Part shown: one piece after another, positions 51,433-59,306 of the stretch | How positions within the stretch are numbered: position 1 is the first letter of the stretch | Layout: each line of letters starts with the position of its first letter | Assembly (NCBI GenBank): GCA_033283385.1 | Contig: JAWMQQ010000001.1 | Span: 992,001-1,056,000, forward strand | Origin: Mangrovimicrobium sp033283385 | GTDB taxonomy: Bacteria; Pseudomonadota; Gammaproteobacteria; Pseudomonadales; Halieaceae | Length of the DNA: 64,000 nucleotides | Reading direction: 5' to 3' | The notes under the pieces: generated by a model | What the model saw: the letters and a program-made list of their open reading frames with translations, nothing else | Told to the model about the DNA's origin: nothing | Databases searched by the model: none | Translations under genes and position numbers: made by a program

Positions 51433-52679
51433 CGGGCGCCTTCGCCGATGACTACGGGCAGCACGTTCCAGGCCAGCTGGAAGCTGGACGGGGGGCGTAC
51501 CGCCCGGTCCATATCGAAACTGTAGTCCGGCACCCGGCGCAGGAATTCCTGCACCATGATCTTCACCTCCAGCTTGGCGATGTGGGCGCCCAGGCAGAAG
51601 TGCACGCCGTGGCCGAAGGCGAGGTTGCGCTTTATCTCCCGGTTCCACTGGAACTGGTCGGGGTCGGCGAACTCGTTCTCGTCGCGCAGGGCGGAGCCGA
51701 CCAGGTAGAACAGGCGCTGCCCCGGCTTGATGTCCTGACCGGCGATGTTGACCGGCTGGTGGGCGGTGCGCATGAACCACTGGGCGGGGGCGCAGAAGCG
51801 CAGCATCTCTTCTACCGCCACCGGGACGTTCTGCTCGAGGTCCGAACGCACCGCCGCGAGCTGCCCGGGGTTGTCGGCCAGCGCCTTCAGGCCCTGGGCG
51901 GTGACCTTGGGTACCGACTCGATGCCGCCGATAAACGCGCAGACCAGGTTCTGGGCCACCTCGGCGACGGACAGGGCGCGCCCCTTGTAGCGGTAGTTGA
52001 TCAGCCCGTCCACCATCGGCACGCTGCCGTCGGCGCCGGCGTCGAAGCGCGCCTGGATGTAGGGCATGTAGTGCTGGATGGCCTGCTTGGCCACCGAGGC
52101 GGAGTCGAAGCCGCCCAGTTCCGGGTCGGTGCGGGTGCCGGAGTTGACGATATCCAGGCAGAAGGCCGCTTCCTCCTTCGGCATGCCCAGCAGGTGCATC
52201 ATGACGTTGGAGGAGACGTAGCCGCCGTAGTCTTTCGTGAGATTGAAACTGCCGGTGGGCAGCAGTTCGTCGAGGCGCTCGTTGGCGCGCGCCCGTACGA
52301 AGTCCGCCAGCTTGCGCACGGTGCCCGGCATGATCGGCTTGATCTGCGCGTTGCGCACCTGGGCGTAGGCGGGCATGCCGATCTTCTGCACCAGTGGGAA
52401 GGGATCGTCCGGGGGTACTTCCGGCGCGCCGCTGTTGTGCTGGCGCAGGGCCGCCGGCGTGGGCAGGGAGCCCTCGCTCTCCATCAGCGTGTTGTCGCCG
52501 TCCAGGGCCAGCATCTGCACGATGTCCTCGAAGCGCGAGAGAAAAAAGCCGTCGTATTTCTCGGCGTAGTAGACCGGGTGGTCACGGCGCAGGATCTTGT
52601 AGTAGGGCTGCGGGTCCTGCATGACCTCAGGCGAGAAAGGGTCGTAGTCGAAGCTGGCTGCCTGCGGGTTCTGGCTCAT
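51429..52679 (-). CDS. Cytochrome P450 with variant I-helix
   Basis: A 416-residue P450. The haem loop is FGHGVHFCLGAHIAKLE (Cys about 360) and ExxR is in EEMLRF. The I-helix reads CAFIGGIESVPK (about 247-258), so the usual AG-x-D/E-T-T becomes GG-I-E-S: the acid is kept and Thr is Ser. Some bacterial P450s with non-standard I-helices do other chemistry. It converges by 4 bp on the amidohydrolase stop and stands divergent from the aldolase gene, with a type 1 operator between. Confidence 0.9.
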   Translation of the reverse strand: MSQNPQAASFDYDPFSPEVMQDPQPYYKILRRDHPVYYAEKYDGFFLSRFEDIVQMLALDGDNTLMESEGSLPTPAALRQHNSGAPEVPPDDPFPLVQKIGMPAYAQVRNAQIKPIMPGTVRKLADFVRARANERLDELLPTGSFNLTKDYGGYVSSNVMMHLLGMPKEEAAFCLDIVNSGTRTDPELGGFDSASVAKQAIQHYMPYIQARFDAGADGSVPMVDGLINYRYKGRALSVAEVAQNLVCAFIGGIESVPKVTAQGLKALADNPGQLAAVRSDLEQNVPVAVEEMLRFCAPAQWFMRTAHQPVNIAGQDIKPGQRLFYLVGSALRDENEFADPDQFQWNREIKRNLAFGHGVHFCLGAHIAKLEVKIMVQEFLRRVPDYSFDMDRAVRPPSSFQLAWNVLPVVIGEGAR

Positions 52680-52755
52680 ATACTCTTCCTGTCGGGTCCG
52701 GTACTGTCGGTGCCGGGTCGCACGGGTGATCCGAGTTTCAATCGGCGTAATTATT

Positions 52756-52774
52756 AGCTAACATGTCGTCAGTT
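52756..52774. promoter_or_regulatory. Candidate operator, type 1 (AGCTAAC-N5-GTCAGTT)
   Basis: Left half AGCTAAC, spacer ATGTC, right half GTCAGTT, 13 of 14 matches. In the divergent region between the P450 (minus) and aldolase (plus) genes. Its right flank TATTGG also resembles that of the 31404 site. Confidence 0.6.
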
Positions 52775-52875
52775 ATTGGCGGTCAATGTACCCCAATCAC
52801 TTTTCGATTGCCAGTGTGTCCGGCGCGGTGGAGCACCGTATTTCCCGCCGGGCCATGAACGGGAGAATAAGACCA

Positions 52876-53637
52876 ATGTCCTCGTTGTCCGACCGGTTGT
52901 CCGCCGGCCACGCCGCGTTCGCCACCTGGATCGCCATCGCCAACACCTACACCGCCGAATTGGTCGGGGCGGGGGGCTACGACTGCGTGGTGATCGACAC
53001 CCAGCACGGCGGCCCCACCTGGGATACCGTCGGCCCGCTGATCCAGGCCCTGGACCTGGGCCGCACGCCGGCCCTGGTGCGCGTGGGCGGCGTGGACCAG
53101 GTGCAGATCATGCGCGCGCTGGACCTCGGTGCGGCGGGGGTGGTGGTGCCCATGGTGTCCACCGTCGAACAGGCGCAGCACGCGGCCCAGGCCATGCGCT
53201 ACCCGCCGGACGGCGTGCGCTCCTTCGGCAAGGTGCGCAATTACTACGGCAAGGAAGCGGCGGCGCAGTCGCTGTGCTTCGCGATGATCGAGACGCTCGA
53301 AGGTATGCAGAACCTGGATGCCATCGCCGCGGTGGACGGCGTCGACGGCCTGTTCGTCGGGCCGGTGGACCTCGGGCTCGCCCTGGGCCTGGGCCCGGTG
53401 CTGGAAATCCACGAGACGGTGATGGATGCGATCGGGGAGATCGCGCAGGCCTGCGCCCGGCACGGCAAGGTCAGCGCCAGCGCCAGTCTCGGGAAGGATT
53501 ATGCCGAGGCGCTGCTGGCGCGCGGCGTGCAACTGGTGGTGCAGGGCAGCGACCTCGGGTTTGTCCGCCGGGGCGTGGCGGAGGATGTACGGCAATTCCA
53601 GCTTCTGCTGGCGCAGCGCGCGGAGGCTGCACAGTGA
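52876..53637 (+). CDS. HpcH/HpaI-type aldolase/lyase
   Basis: A 253-residue class II aldolase of the HpcH/HpaI family (2,4-dihydroxyhept-2-ene-1,7-dioate aldolase-like). IDTQHGG (about 42-48) is the usual DxEHG motif with a Gln for the Glu, a mild variant. The metal Glu is in MIETLEGMQN (about 137-146), followed by DGLFVGPVDLGLALG. GGAGAAT precedes the ATG at 52876. The next gene overlaps by 4 bp. Together they could cleave a 4-hydroxy-2-keto acid and oxidise or reduce the product. Confidence 0.85.
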   Translation: MSSLSDRLSAGHAAFATWIAIANTYTAELVGAGGYDCVVIDTQHGGPTWDTVGPLIQALDLGRTPALVRVGGVDQVQIMRALDLGAAGVVVPMVSTVEQAQHAAQAMRYPPDGVRSFGKVRNYYGKEAAAQSLCFAMIETLEGMQNLDAIAAVDGVDGLFVGPVDLGLALGLGPVLEIHETVMDAIGEIAQACARHGKVSASASLGKDYAEALLARGVQLVVQGSDLGFVRRGVAEDVRQFQLLLAQRAEAAQ

Positions 53638-55043
53638 GCGCAATCCAGCCGGAAGAGGCAGCCACCGCGCTGGCGGCTATCGTCGGGGAAAAATACCTGG
53701 TGGCCGGTGAGGCCATCGACGAGCGCTACCGCGTGGACATCACGCGCAAGTATGACGCCAGCCCGGCGTTGCTGGTGAAACCGTCCTCGACGCAGGAGGT
53801 GTCGGAGGTGGTCAAGGTTGCGGCGCGGGCGGGAATGTCCGTGACGGTCGTCGGCGGGCAGACCGGTACCTGCGGCGCCGCGGTGGCCGAGAACGGCGGT
53901 ATCGCGCTGTCGCTGGAGCGCATGAACCGCATCGAGGACATCGACGCGGACGCCATGACCATGACGGTGGAGGCGGGCTGCATCCTGCAACTCGCGCAGG
54001 AGGCCGCGGAAGAGCGGCGACTGCTGCTGCCGCTGGACCTCGGCGCCCGCGGCTCCGCGGTGATCGGCGGCGTCATCGGCACCAACGCCGGCGGCAACCG
54101 CGTGCTGCGCTGGGGCATGATGCGCGACATGGTCATCGGTCTCGAGGCGGTGCTCGCCGATGGCACGGTGGTGTCGTCCCTGACCAAAATGCTTAAGGAC
54201 AACGCCGGCTACAACTGGAAACACCTGCTGATCGGCAGCGAGGGCACCCTGGGTATCGTCACCCGCGCAGTGCTGCGCCTGCGCCCGCTGCCCACCACCT
54301 GCCAGACGGCGCTGCTGGCGCTGGACGATTTCGGCGCCTGCATGCGCGTGCTGCGCGAGCTGGGTACGACGCTGTCCGGTCGCCTGTCGTCCTACGAGTT
54401 GATGTGGGAGGACTTCTACTCGCGCATGAGCGAATCCCAGCCGGATGGCGGCCCGCGCCCGCTGCCGCTGGGCTACCCGTACTACGCGCTGGTGGAAGCC
54501 ATGGGCGGCGATGCCGAGGGCGACGACGCGCAGTTCGAGCGCGCCCTTGGGCAGTTGCTGGAGGAAGGCGTGGTGGCGGACGCGGTGCTCGCCCGGTCCG
54601 GGCGCGAACGCCAGGCCCTGTGGAATATCCGCGAGGAAATGCAGCTCGGGCTGGCGCCCATGCGGCCCTTCCGCAGCTACGATGTCAGCATGGGGCAATC
54701 GGACATGCCGGCCTTCGTCGCCGCGGCAAAGCGCAACCTCGACGCAGCCTACCCGAACGTGGAGTCGATTTTTTACGGCCATGTCGGCGACGGCAACCTG
54801 CACGCCGTGGTTACCATCGGCGAGATGAACCCCGGTATTGCCGACGCCCTCGACAGCTGCATCTACCGCGCCGTGCAGGCCGTGCACGGCTCGATCTCCG
54901 CCGAGCACGGCATCGGCGTCGGCCGGCTGCCCTACATCGGCATGACCCGCAGCCCCGAGGAACTCCAGCTCATGCGCACCCTGAAACAGGCGCTGGATCC
55001 CCTCAACCTCCTCAACCCCGGCAAGATGGTCACCCTTCAATAA
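53634..55043 (+). CDS. FAD-linked oxidase (GlcD/D-2-hydroxyacid dehydrogenase-like)
   Basis: A 469-residue FAD-dependent hydroxyacid dehydrogenase of the D-lactate/glycolate oxidase-D family. The FAD pocket is VVGGQTGTCGAA (about 74-85) with GSAVIGGVIGTNAGG (about 139-153). The C-terminal catalytic set is GHVGDGNLHAVV (about 381-392) and SAEHGIGVGRLPYIG (about 421-435). It begins at a GTG overlapping the aldolase stop. Its stop overlaps the stop of the opposite SMP-30 gene by 7 bp. A different, FMN-type 2-hydroxyacid enzyme is at 32726. Confidence 0.9.
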   Translation: MSAIQPEEAATALAAIVGEKYLVAGEAIDERYRVDITRKYDASPALLVKPSSTQEVSEVVKVAARAGMSVTVVGGQTGTCGAAVAENGGIALSLERMNRIEDIDADAMTMTVEAGCILQLAQEAAEERRLLLPLDLGARGSAVIGGVIGTNAGGNRVLRWGMMRDMVIGLEAVLADGTVVSSLTKMLKDNAGYNWKHLLIGSEGTLGIVTRAVLRLRPLPTTCQTALLALDDFGACMRVLRELGTTLSGRLSSYELMWEDFYSRMSESQPDGGPRPLPLGYPYYALVEAMGGDAEGDDAQFERALGQLLEEGVVADAVLARSGRERQALWNIREEMQLGLAPMRPFRSYDVSMGQSDMPAFVAAAKRNLDAAYPNVESIFYGHVGDGNLHAVVTIGEMNPGIADALDSCIYRAVQAVHGSISAEHGIGVGRLPYIGMTRSPEELQLMRTLKQALDPLNLLNPGKMVTLQ

Positions 55044-55924
55044 ATGGGCCGGAACTCGGGTTCGGGGAGACCGGCGATGCCGGGCTGCAGGGCGTAGATG
55101 GCGCCGTTGGCCTCGGCGTCGGGGCCGATCTTGAGTCTGGTGGTGGTGACGTAGAGGGTGCCGAGGTCGGGGCCGCCGAAGGTGGCCTTGGTCGGGTTGG
55201 AGACCGGGATAGGGACCACGCGGTCCAGGCGGCCGTCGGGCAGGTAGCGGCGCATGGCGCCAGCGCCCACCGCCGCCAGCCAGTAGCCGCCCTCGGCGTC
55301 CACCGTGGCGCCGTCGACGAAGCCCTCGCCGTCCCCCAGGCGCAGGAATTCCCGCGGGGTCGAGATATCGCCGCTCGCGGGGTCGAGGTCGTAGGCCATC
55401 ACCGTGCGCGTGGGCGAGTCCGAGAGGTACAGCGTGCGCCCGTCCGGACTGACCGCCAGCCCGTTGGCGACGTTGATGCCGGATACCAGCGGCGTCAGTA
55501 CATCGCCGTCCAGGCGGAAGATAAAACCGCCGCCCGCATCGCGGTTCTGCGGTGTAAAGTGGTGGTCGTAGGCGCCGACCCAGAGTCGCCCCTGCCTGTC
55601 GACCAGGGTTTCATGCAGGGAGATGTGTTCCGGCAGCGGCGAGGCCAGGCGCATTTGCAGCGTGCCGTCCGCAGGGTCGAAATCGTAAATGCCGTGGGAC
55701 AGGACGACCAACAGCGTACTATCTGGCTTGAGCGCGATACCGCCGACTCGCGCCGGCATCTCCCAGCGCTGGCGTTCCCCGCTGGCGGGGTGCCAGCGCT
55801 GCACGGCCGGCGGTTGTTCGCAGTTGACCCAGTACAGGGCCTGCTCCCGCTGCGACCAGACCGGTGTCTCGCCGAGGTAATCGTCGGCCTGCAGCGCGCA
55901 GCTGGCCGTTGAATCTGCTGCCAT
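55037..55924 (-). CDS. SMP-30/gluconolactonase family protein
   Basis: A 295-residue six-bladed beta-propeller lactonase. The metal sites are in ETPVWSQREQALYWVNCE (Glu about 18), INVANGLAVSPDGRTLYLSD (Asn/Asp about 146 and 158) and the later ATVDAEGGYWLA. The ATG at 55924 is preferred to a start at 55948 because GGGAGGAA stands at the right distance. It is divergent from a Rieske gene and shares a type 1 operator. A lactone from ring cleavage is a plausible substrate. Confidence 0.87.
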   Translation of the reverse strand: MAADSTASCALQADDYLGETPVWSQREQALYWVNCEQPPAVQRWHPASGERQRWEMPARVGGIALKPDSTLLVVLSHGIYDFDPADGTLQMRLASPLPEHISLHETLVDRQGRLWVGAYDHHFTPQNRDAGGGFIFRLDGDVLTPLVSGINVANGLAVSPDGRTLYLSDSPTRTVMAYDLDPASGDISTPREFLRLGDGEGFVDGATVDAEGGYWLAAVGAGAMRRYLPDGRLDRVVPIPVSNPTKATFGGPDLGTLYVTTTRLKIGPDAEANGAIYALQPGIAGLPEPEFRPIY

Positions 55925-56011
55925 CGTTCCTCCCGGAGGGCGCTGCATGACCGCGCCCGCTGTATTACAGAGTTGTCACCGGGGGCAGATTGACTCCCGG
56001 GGGTGCAAAAT

Positions 56012-56030
56012 TAATAATACATCGTCAGTT
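56012..56030. promoter_or_regulatory. Candidate operator, type 1 (TAATAAT-N5-GTCAGTT)
   Basis: Left half TAATAAT, spacer ACATC, right half GTCAGTT, 12 of 14 matches. In the 159-bp divergent gap between the lactonase and the Rieske gene, 54 bp before the latter's start. Confidence 0.55.
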
Positions 56031-56083
56031 TTTCAAGTTTACCGGAAATGCCGGCCAGAGCGATAACAACGGAGGCCCAGCCC

Positions 56084-57496
56084 ATGTCCCAGTCCAGTTC
56101 ACCGGACGCGCAAGCCAAGCTCGACAACGTTCCCCTGCGTATCACCCATCCCGAACTCATCCCCACTGCCCGCTACTACGATGAGGACTTCTACCGGCTG
56201 GAGAAGGAGAAGCTCTGGCCCCACGTCTGGCAGATGGCCTGCCGGCTCGAGGAAATCCCCGAGAAGGGCGACTATACCGTCTACGAGATTCTCGACAGGT
56301 CGGTGATCCTGGTGAATACCGGCGAGGAGGGCGTCAAGGCCTTCCACAACGCCTGCCGCCACCGCGGCGTGCGCCTGGTGCACGGCCCGGGTAGTTGTGG
56401 CGATGCGGGCTTCGTCTGCCCCTTCCACGGCTGGCGCTTCAGGGAAAACGGCGATTGCAGCTTCATCTACGGCCGGCAGATTTTCTCCGAGGAGCTGCTG
56501 GAAAAATCCGAGGTGGACCTGGCGCCGGTGCGCATCGATTTCTGGGCGGGCTGCGCGTTTATCAATTTCGACGACAACGCCCCCGGCCTGCGCGAATCCC
56601 TCGGCCCGGTGGCGGATCGCATGGACGCGCGCAACGCGGACAAGTTGCGCGCGGAGTGGTGGTTCGGCACCGTGCTGCCGACCAACTGGAAGCTGGCCCT
56701 GGAGGCCTTCCAGGAGGGCTACCACGTGATGCAGACCCACCCGCAGCTGTACGACCTGACCTTCAAGGCCGGCGGCCACTACGGACCCGACGCGAGCGGT
56801 GCCATGCCCAACGAAAATCTCGCCTCCCGCGAAGTGGTCAACATGAACGTGGACTTCATGGCGCGCCTCAGTGAGGGCATGGACGGCATGGTGCACAGGT
56901 CCGAAGTCGCGGTGATGGAAACCCTGCGCGAGATGGACGTGCCGGAGGACCCGGACATGGCCGGCATGATGTTCTACGGCGCCGCCTACGGCGCGGTGAC
57001 CGCGGACGCCCAGGCACGCGGCGTGCCCATGCCCGACCTGCTGCAACTGGCGCAGAACGTCGAGTTCCACGCGGTGGAATACATGTTCCCGCATTTCTTC
57101 CTGCTGCCCATGCTGGGCGCCATGTCCTCCTACCGCATCCGCCCGCTGGGGCCGGAGTCCTGTTTCTTCGAGATCTGGTCGCTGGTCATCCCGCCGGAAG
57201 ACGAGCCGCTGGACTCGCCGACAGAGCCGACTATCCTCCCCTACGATTCCCCGGATTTCCCGGAGATTCCGCGCCAGGATTACTCCAACCTGCCGATCCA
57301 GCAGCTGGGCCTGCACAACCTGGAGTACATGCGCCTGGGCAAGGGTGGCGACGGACTGCCGGGCGAGGGCATGATCAGCAACTACCAGCGCCTGGTCGAC
57401 GGCTACCTCGCCGGGCTGGACGCCGACACACTGGCGCGCGGCTCGCAGGTGGTCAACAGCGGCTTCGATGCCACGGTGCTCGACATCGGGTTCTGA
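56084..57496 (+). CDS. Rieske ring-hydroxylating oxygenase, alpha subunit
   Basis: A 470-residue Rieske oxygenase. The cluster motif is NACRHRGVRLVHGPG with a later CPFHGW (C-x-H-x18-C-x2-H, about 92-116). The iron site is FQEGYHVMQTHPQ (about 207-219). GGAGGC precedes the ATG at 56084; an earlier ATG at 56048 adds 12 unlikely residues. A ketosteroid-dehydrogenase-like flavoprotein follows 55 bp later. That neighbour makes a steroid-type substrate reasonable. No reductase gene is beside it. Confidence 0.88.
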   Translation: MSQSSSPDAQAKLDNVPLRITHPELIPTARYYDEDFYRLEKEKLWPHVWQMACRLEEIPEKGDYTVYEILDRSVILVNTGEEGVKAFHNACRHRGVRLVHGPGSCGDAGFVCPFHGWRFRENGDCSFIYGRQIFSEELLEKSEVDLAPVRIDFWAGCAFINFDDNAPGLRESLGPVADRMDARNADKLRAEWWFGTVLPTNWKLALEAFQEGYHVMQTHPQLYDLTFKAGGHYGPDASGAMPNENLASREVVNMNVDFMARLSEGMDGMVHRSEVAVMETLREMDVPEDPDMAGMMFYGAAYGAVTADAQARGVPMPDLLQLAQNVEFHAVEYMFPHFFLLPMLGAMSSYRIRPLGPESCFFEIWSLVIPPEDEPLDSPTEPTILPYDSPDFPEIPRQDYSNLPIQQLGLHNLEYMRLGKGGDGLPGEGMISNYQRLVDGYLAGLDADTLARGSQVVNSGFDATVLDIGF

Positions 57497-57551
57497 CGCC
57501 CGGCCCCGCAAGCCGGCAACACAACGAGATAACAAGCAGGTAACCATAACA

Positions 57552-59219
57552 ATGAGTGACTTCGACGAAACCCGCGACTTCGTGGTCGTCGGCAGCGGCG
57601 GCGGCTCCATGTGCGCCGCGCTGGTGCTGCGGCAGCAGGGCAAGGACGTCCTGGTACTGGAAAAAACCGACCTGCTGGGCGGCACCACCGCGCGCTCCGG
57701 CGGCGTGATGTGGATTCCCAACAACCCGTTCATGGCGCGCGACGGCGTGGCCGACAGCTTCGAGCAGGCCAGCGCCTACCTCGACGCGGTGGTGGGCGAC
57801 GACCCGGATGCCCCCGGCGCCACGCCGGAGCGCCGCGCGACCTACCTGCGCAACGGTCCGGAGATGGTGAACTTCCTGCTCTCGCGGGGCGTGGAACTCA
57901 CCCGCGTCAGCTACTGGCCGGATTATTACGACGACCGCCCCGGCGGGTCCGAGGCGGGCCGCACGGTGGTGGCCAAAGTCTTCGATACCAACCAGCTGGG
58001 CGAGTGGCGGGAGAAGCTGCGACCCAGTTTCATGCCGATGGCGGGCCCGCTGGAAGACATGCTGAAGATTCCCAATTTCAAGCAGTCCTGGCGCTCCAAG
58101 TGGATAATGCTGAAGACCGGCGTGATCAACGTGTTCGCCAGGCTGCTGGGCAAGCACCTGGTGACCTGCGGCGCCGCGCTGCAGGGGCGCATGCTGCAGG
58201 CGGCCCTGCGCGACGGCGTCGATTTCCGCACGCAGGCGCCGGTGCGCGAGCTGGTCGTCGAGGAGGGCGCCGTGGTCGGCGTGCTGACCGAGCGCGACGG
58301 CAAACCCTGGCGCATTCGCGCGACTCTCGGCGTGCTGGTCAACGCCGGCGGCTTTTCCCGCAACCAGGCCATGCGCGACCAGTATCAACCGGGTACCAAC
58401 GTTGCCTGGACCAATACCGGCCCCGGCGACACCGGCGAGATGATCACCGAGATGCAGCGTCACGGCGCGGCCATCGCGCAGATGGACACATTCGTCGGCT
58501 TCCAGACTTCGCTGCCGCCGGGCGCGGAGGAGCAGGTGGTGAAGCCGGGCGTGCAGGGCATGACCGCGGCGCCACACTGCATCCTCGTCGACAGCGGCGG
58601 CCAGCGCTACATGAACGAAGGCGGCTCCTACATGGCTTACTGCCAGGGCATGCTGGACCGCGACAAGATCGTGCCCGCGGTGCCCAGCTGGGCGGTGTTC
58701 GACAGCCAGTACATCCGCAAGTACATGCTCGCGGGCACCATGCCCGGCAGCAAGAAACCCGACAGCTGGTTCGAGAGCGGCTACCTTAAAAAGGCCGACA
58801 GTGTCGCGGAACTCGCAAAACTGATCGGTGCCCCGCCGGAGGCGCTGGAAGCCACCGTCAGCCGCTTCAACGGCTTCGTCGCCAACAACGACGACGCCGA
58901 TTTCAAGCGCGGCGCGCGCGCCTACGACCGCTGGCTGGGAGACTTCACCCACAAGCCGTCGGAGACCCTCGGCAGTATCGAGGAAGGCCCGTTCTACGCG
59001 GTACAGGTGTTCCCCGGCGATGTCGGTACCTACGGCGGCGTGGTGACGGACAGCTCCGCCAGGGTATTGCGCGAGGACGGCTCGTTCATTCCCGGCCTGT
59101 ATGCCACCGGTGTCTCCACCGCCTCGGTCATGGGCCGCACCTATCCCGGCGCCGGCTGCAGCGTCGGTCCGTCCTTCGTCTGGGGCTATGTCGCCGCCAA
59201 CCACGCCCTCGGCCGATAA
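57552..59219 (+). CDS. FAD-dependent dehydrogenase, 3-ketosteroid-delta1-dehydrogenase-like
   Basis: A 555-residue FAD_binding_2 flavoprotein of the KstD/fumarate-reductase type. The N-terminal dinucleotide motif is VVVGSGGGSMCAALVL (about 10-25), then LLGGTTARSGGVMWIPNN (about 41-58). The C-terminal YPGAGCSVGPSFVWGYVAAN (about 529-548) is close to the conserved YPGPGxTIGPxxxFGYxAA ending of KstD enzymes. Such enzymes introduce a double bond into ring A of 3-ketosteroids. Among these neighbours that is a reasonable guess, but other cyclohexanone-type substrates are possible. Confidence 0.83.
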   Translation: MSDFDETRDFVVVGSGGGSMCAALVLRQQGKDVLVLEKTDLLGGTTARSGGVMWIPNNPFMARDGVADSFEQASAYLDAVVGDDPDAPGATPERRATYLRNGPEMVNFLLSRGVELTRVSYWPDYYDDRPGGSEAGRTVVAKVFDTNQLGEWREKLRPSFMPMAGPLEDMLKIPNFKQSWRSKWIMLKTGVINVFARLLGKHLVTCGAALQGRMLQAALRDGVDFRTQAPVRELVVEEGAVVGVLTERDGKPWRIRATLGVLVNAGGFSRNQAMRDQYQPGTNVAWTNTGPGDTGEMITEMQRHGAAIAQMDTFVGFQTSLPPGAEEQVVKPGVQGMTAAPHCILVDSGGQRYMNEGGSYMAYCQGMLDRDKIVPAVPSWAVFDSQYIRKYMLAGTMPGSKKPDSWFESGYLKKADSVAELAKLIGAPPEALEATVSRFNGFVANNDDADFKRGARAYDRWLGDFTHKPSETLGSIEEGPFYAVQVFPGDVGTYGGVVTDSSARVLREDGSFIPGLYATGVSTASVMGRTYPGAGCSVGPSFVWGYVAANHALGR

Positions 59220-59252
59220 GGCATAATAGGGCGCGCCAAAATTCAGAGTGAT

Positions 59253-59272
59253 CGCCCGGCCACTGCCGGGCG
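59253..59272. other. Intergenic GC hairpin
   Basis: CGCCCGGC, loop CACT, GCCGGGCG: perfect 8-bp stem in the 87-bp gap between the KstD-like and acyl-CoA dehydrogenase genes. No T-run follows, so it may slow or protect the transcript rather than end it. Confidence 0.45.
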
Positions 59273-59306
59273 TATTCGTATACACCTGCAAGATTGAGGA
59301 AATACC

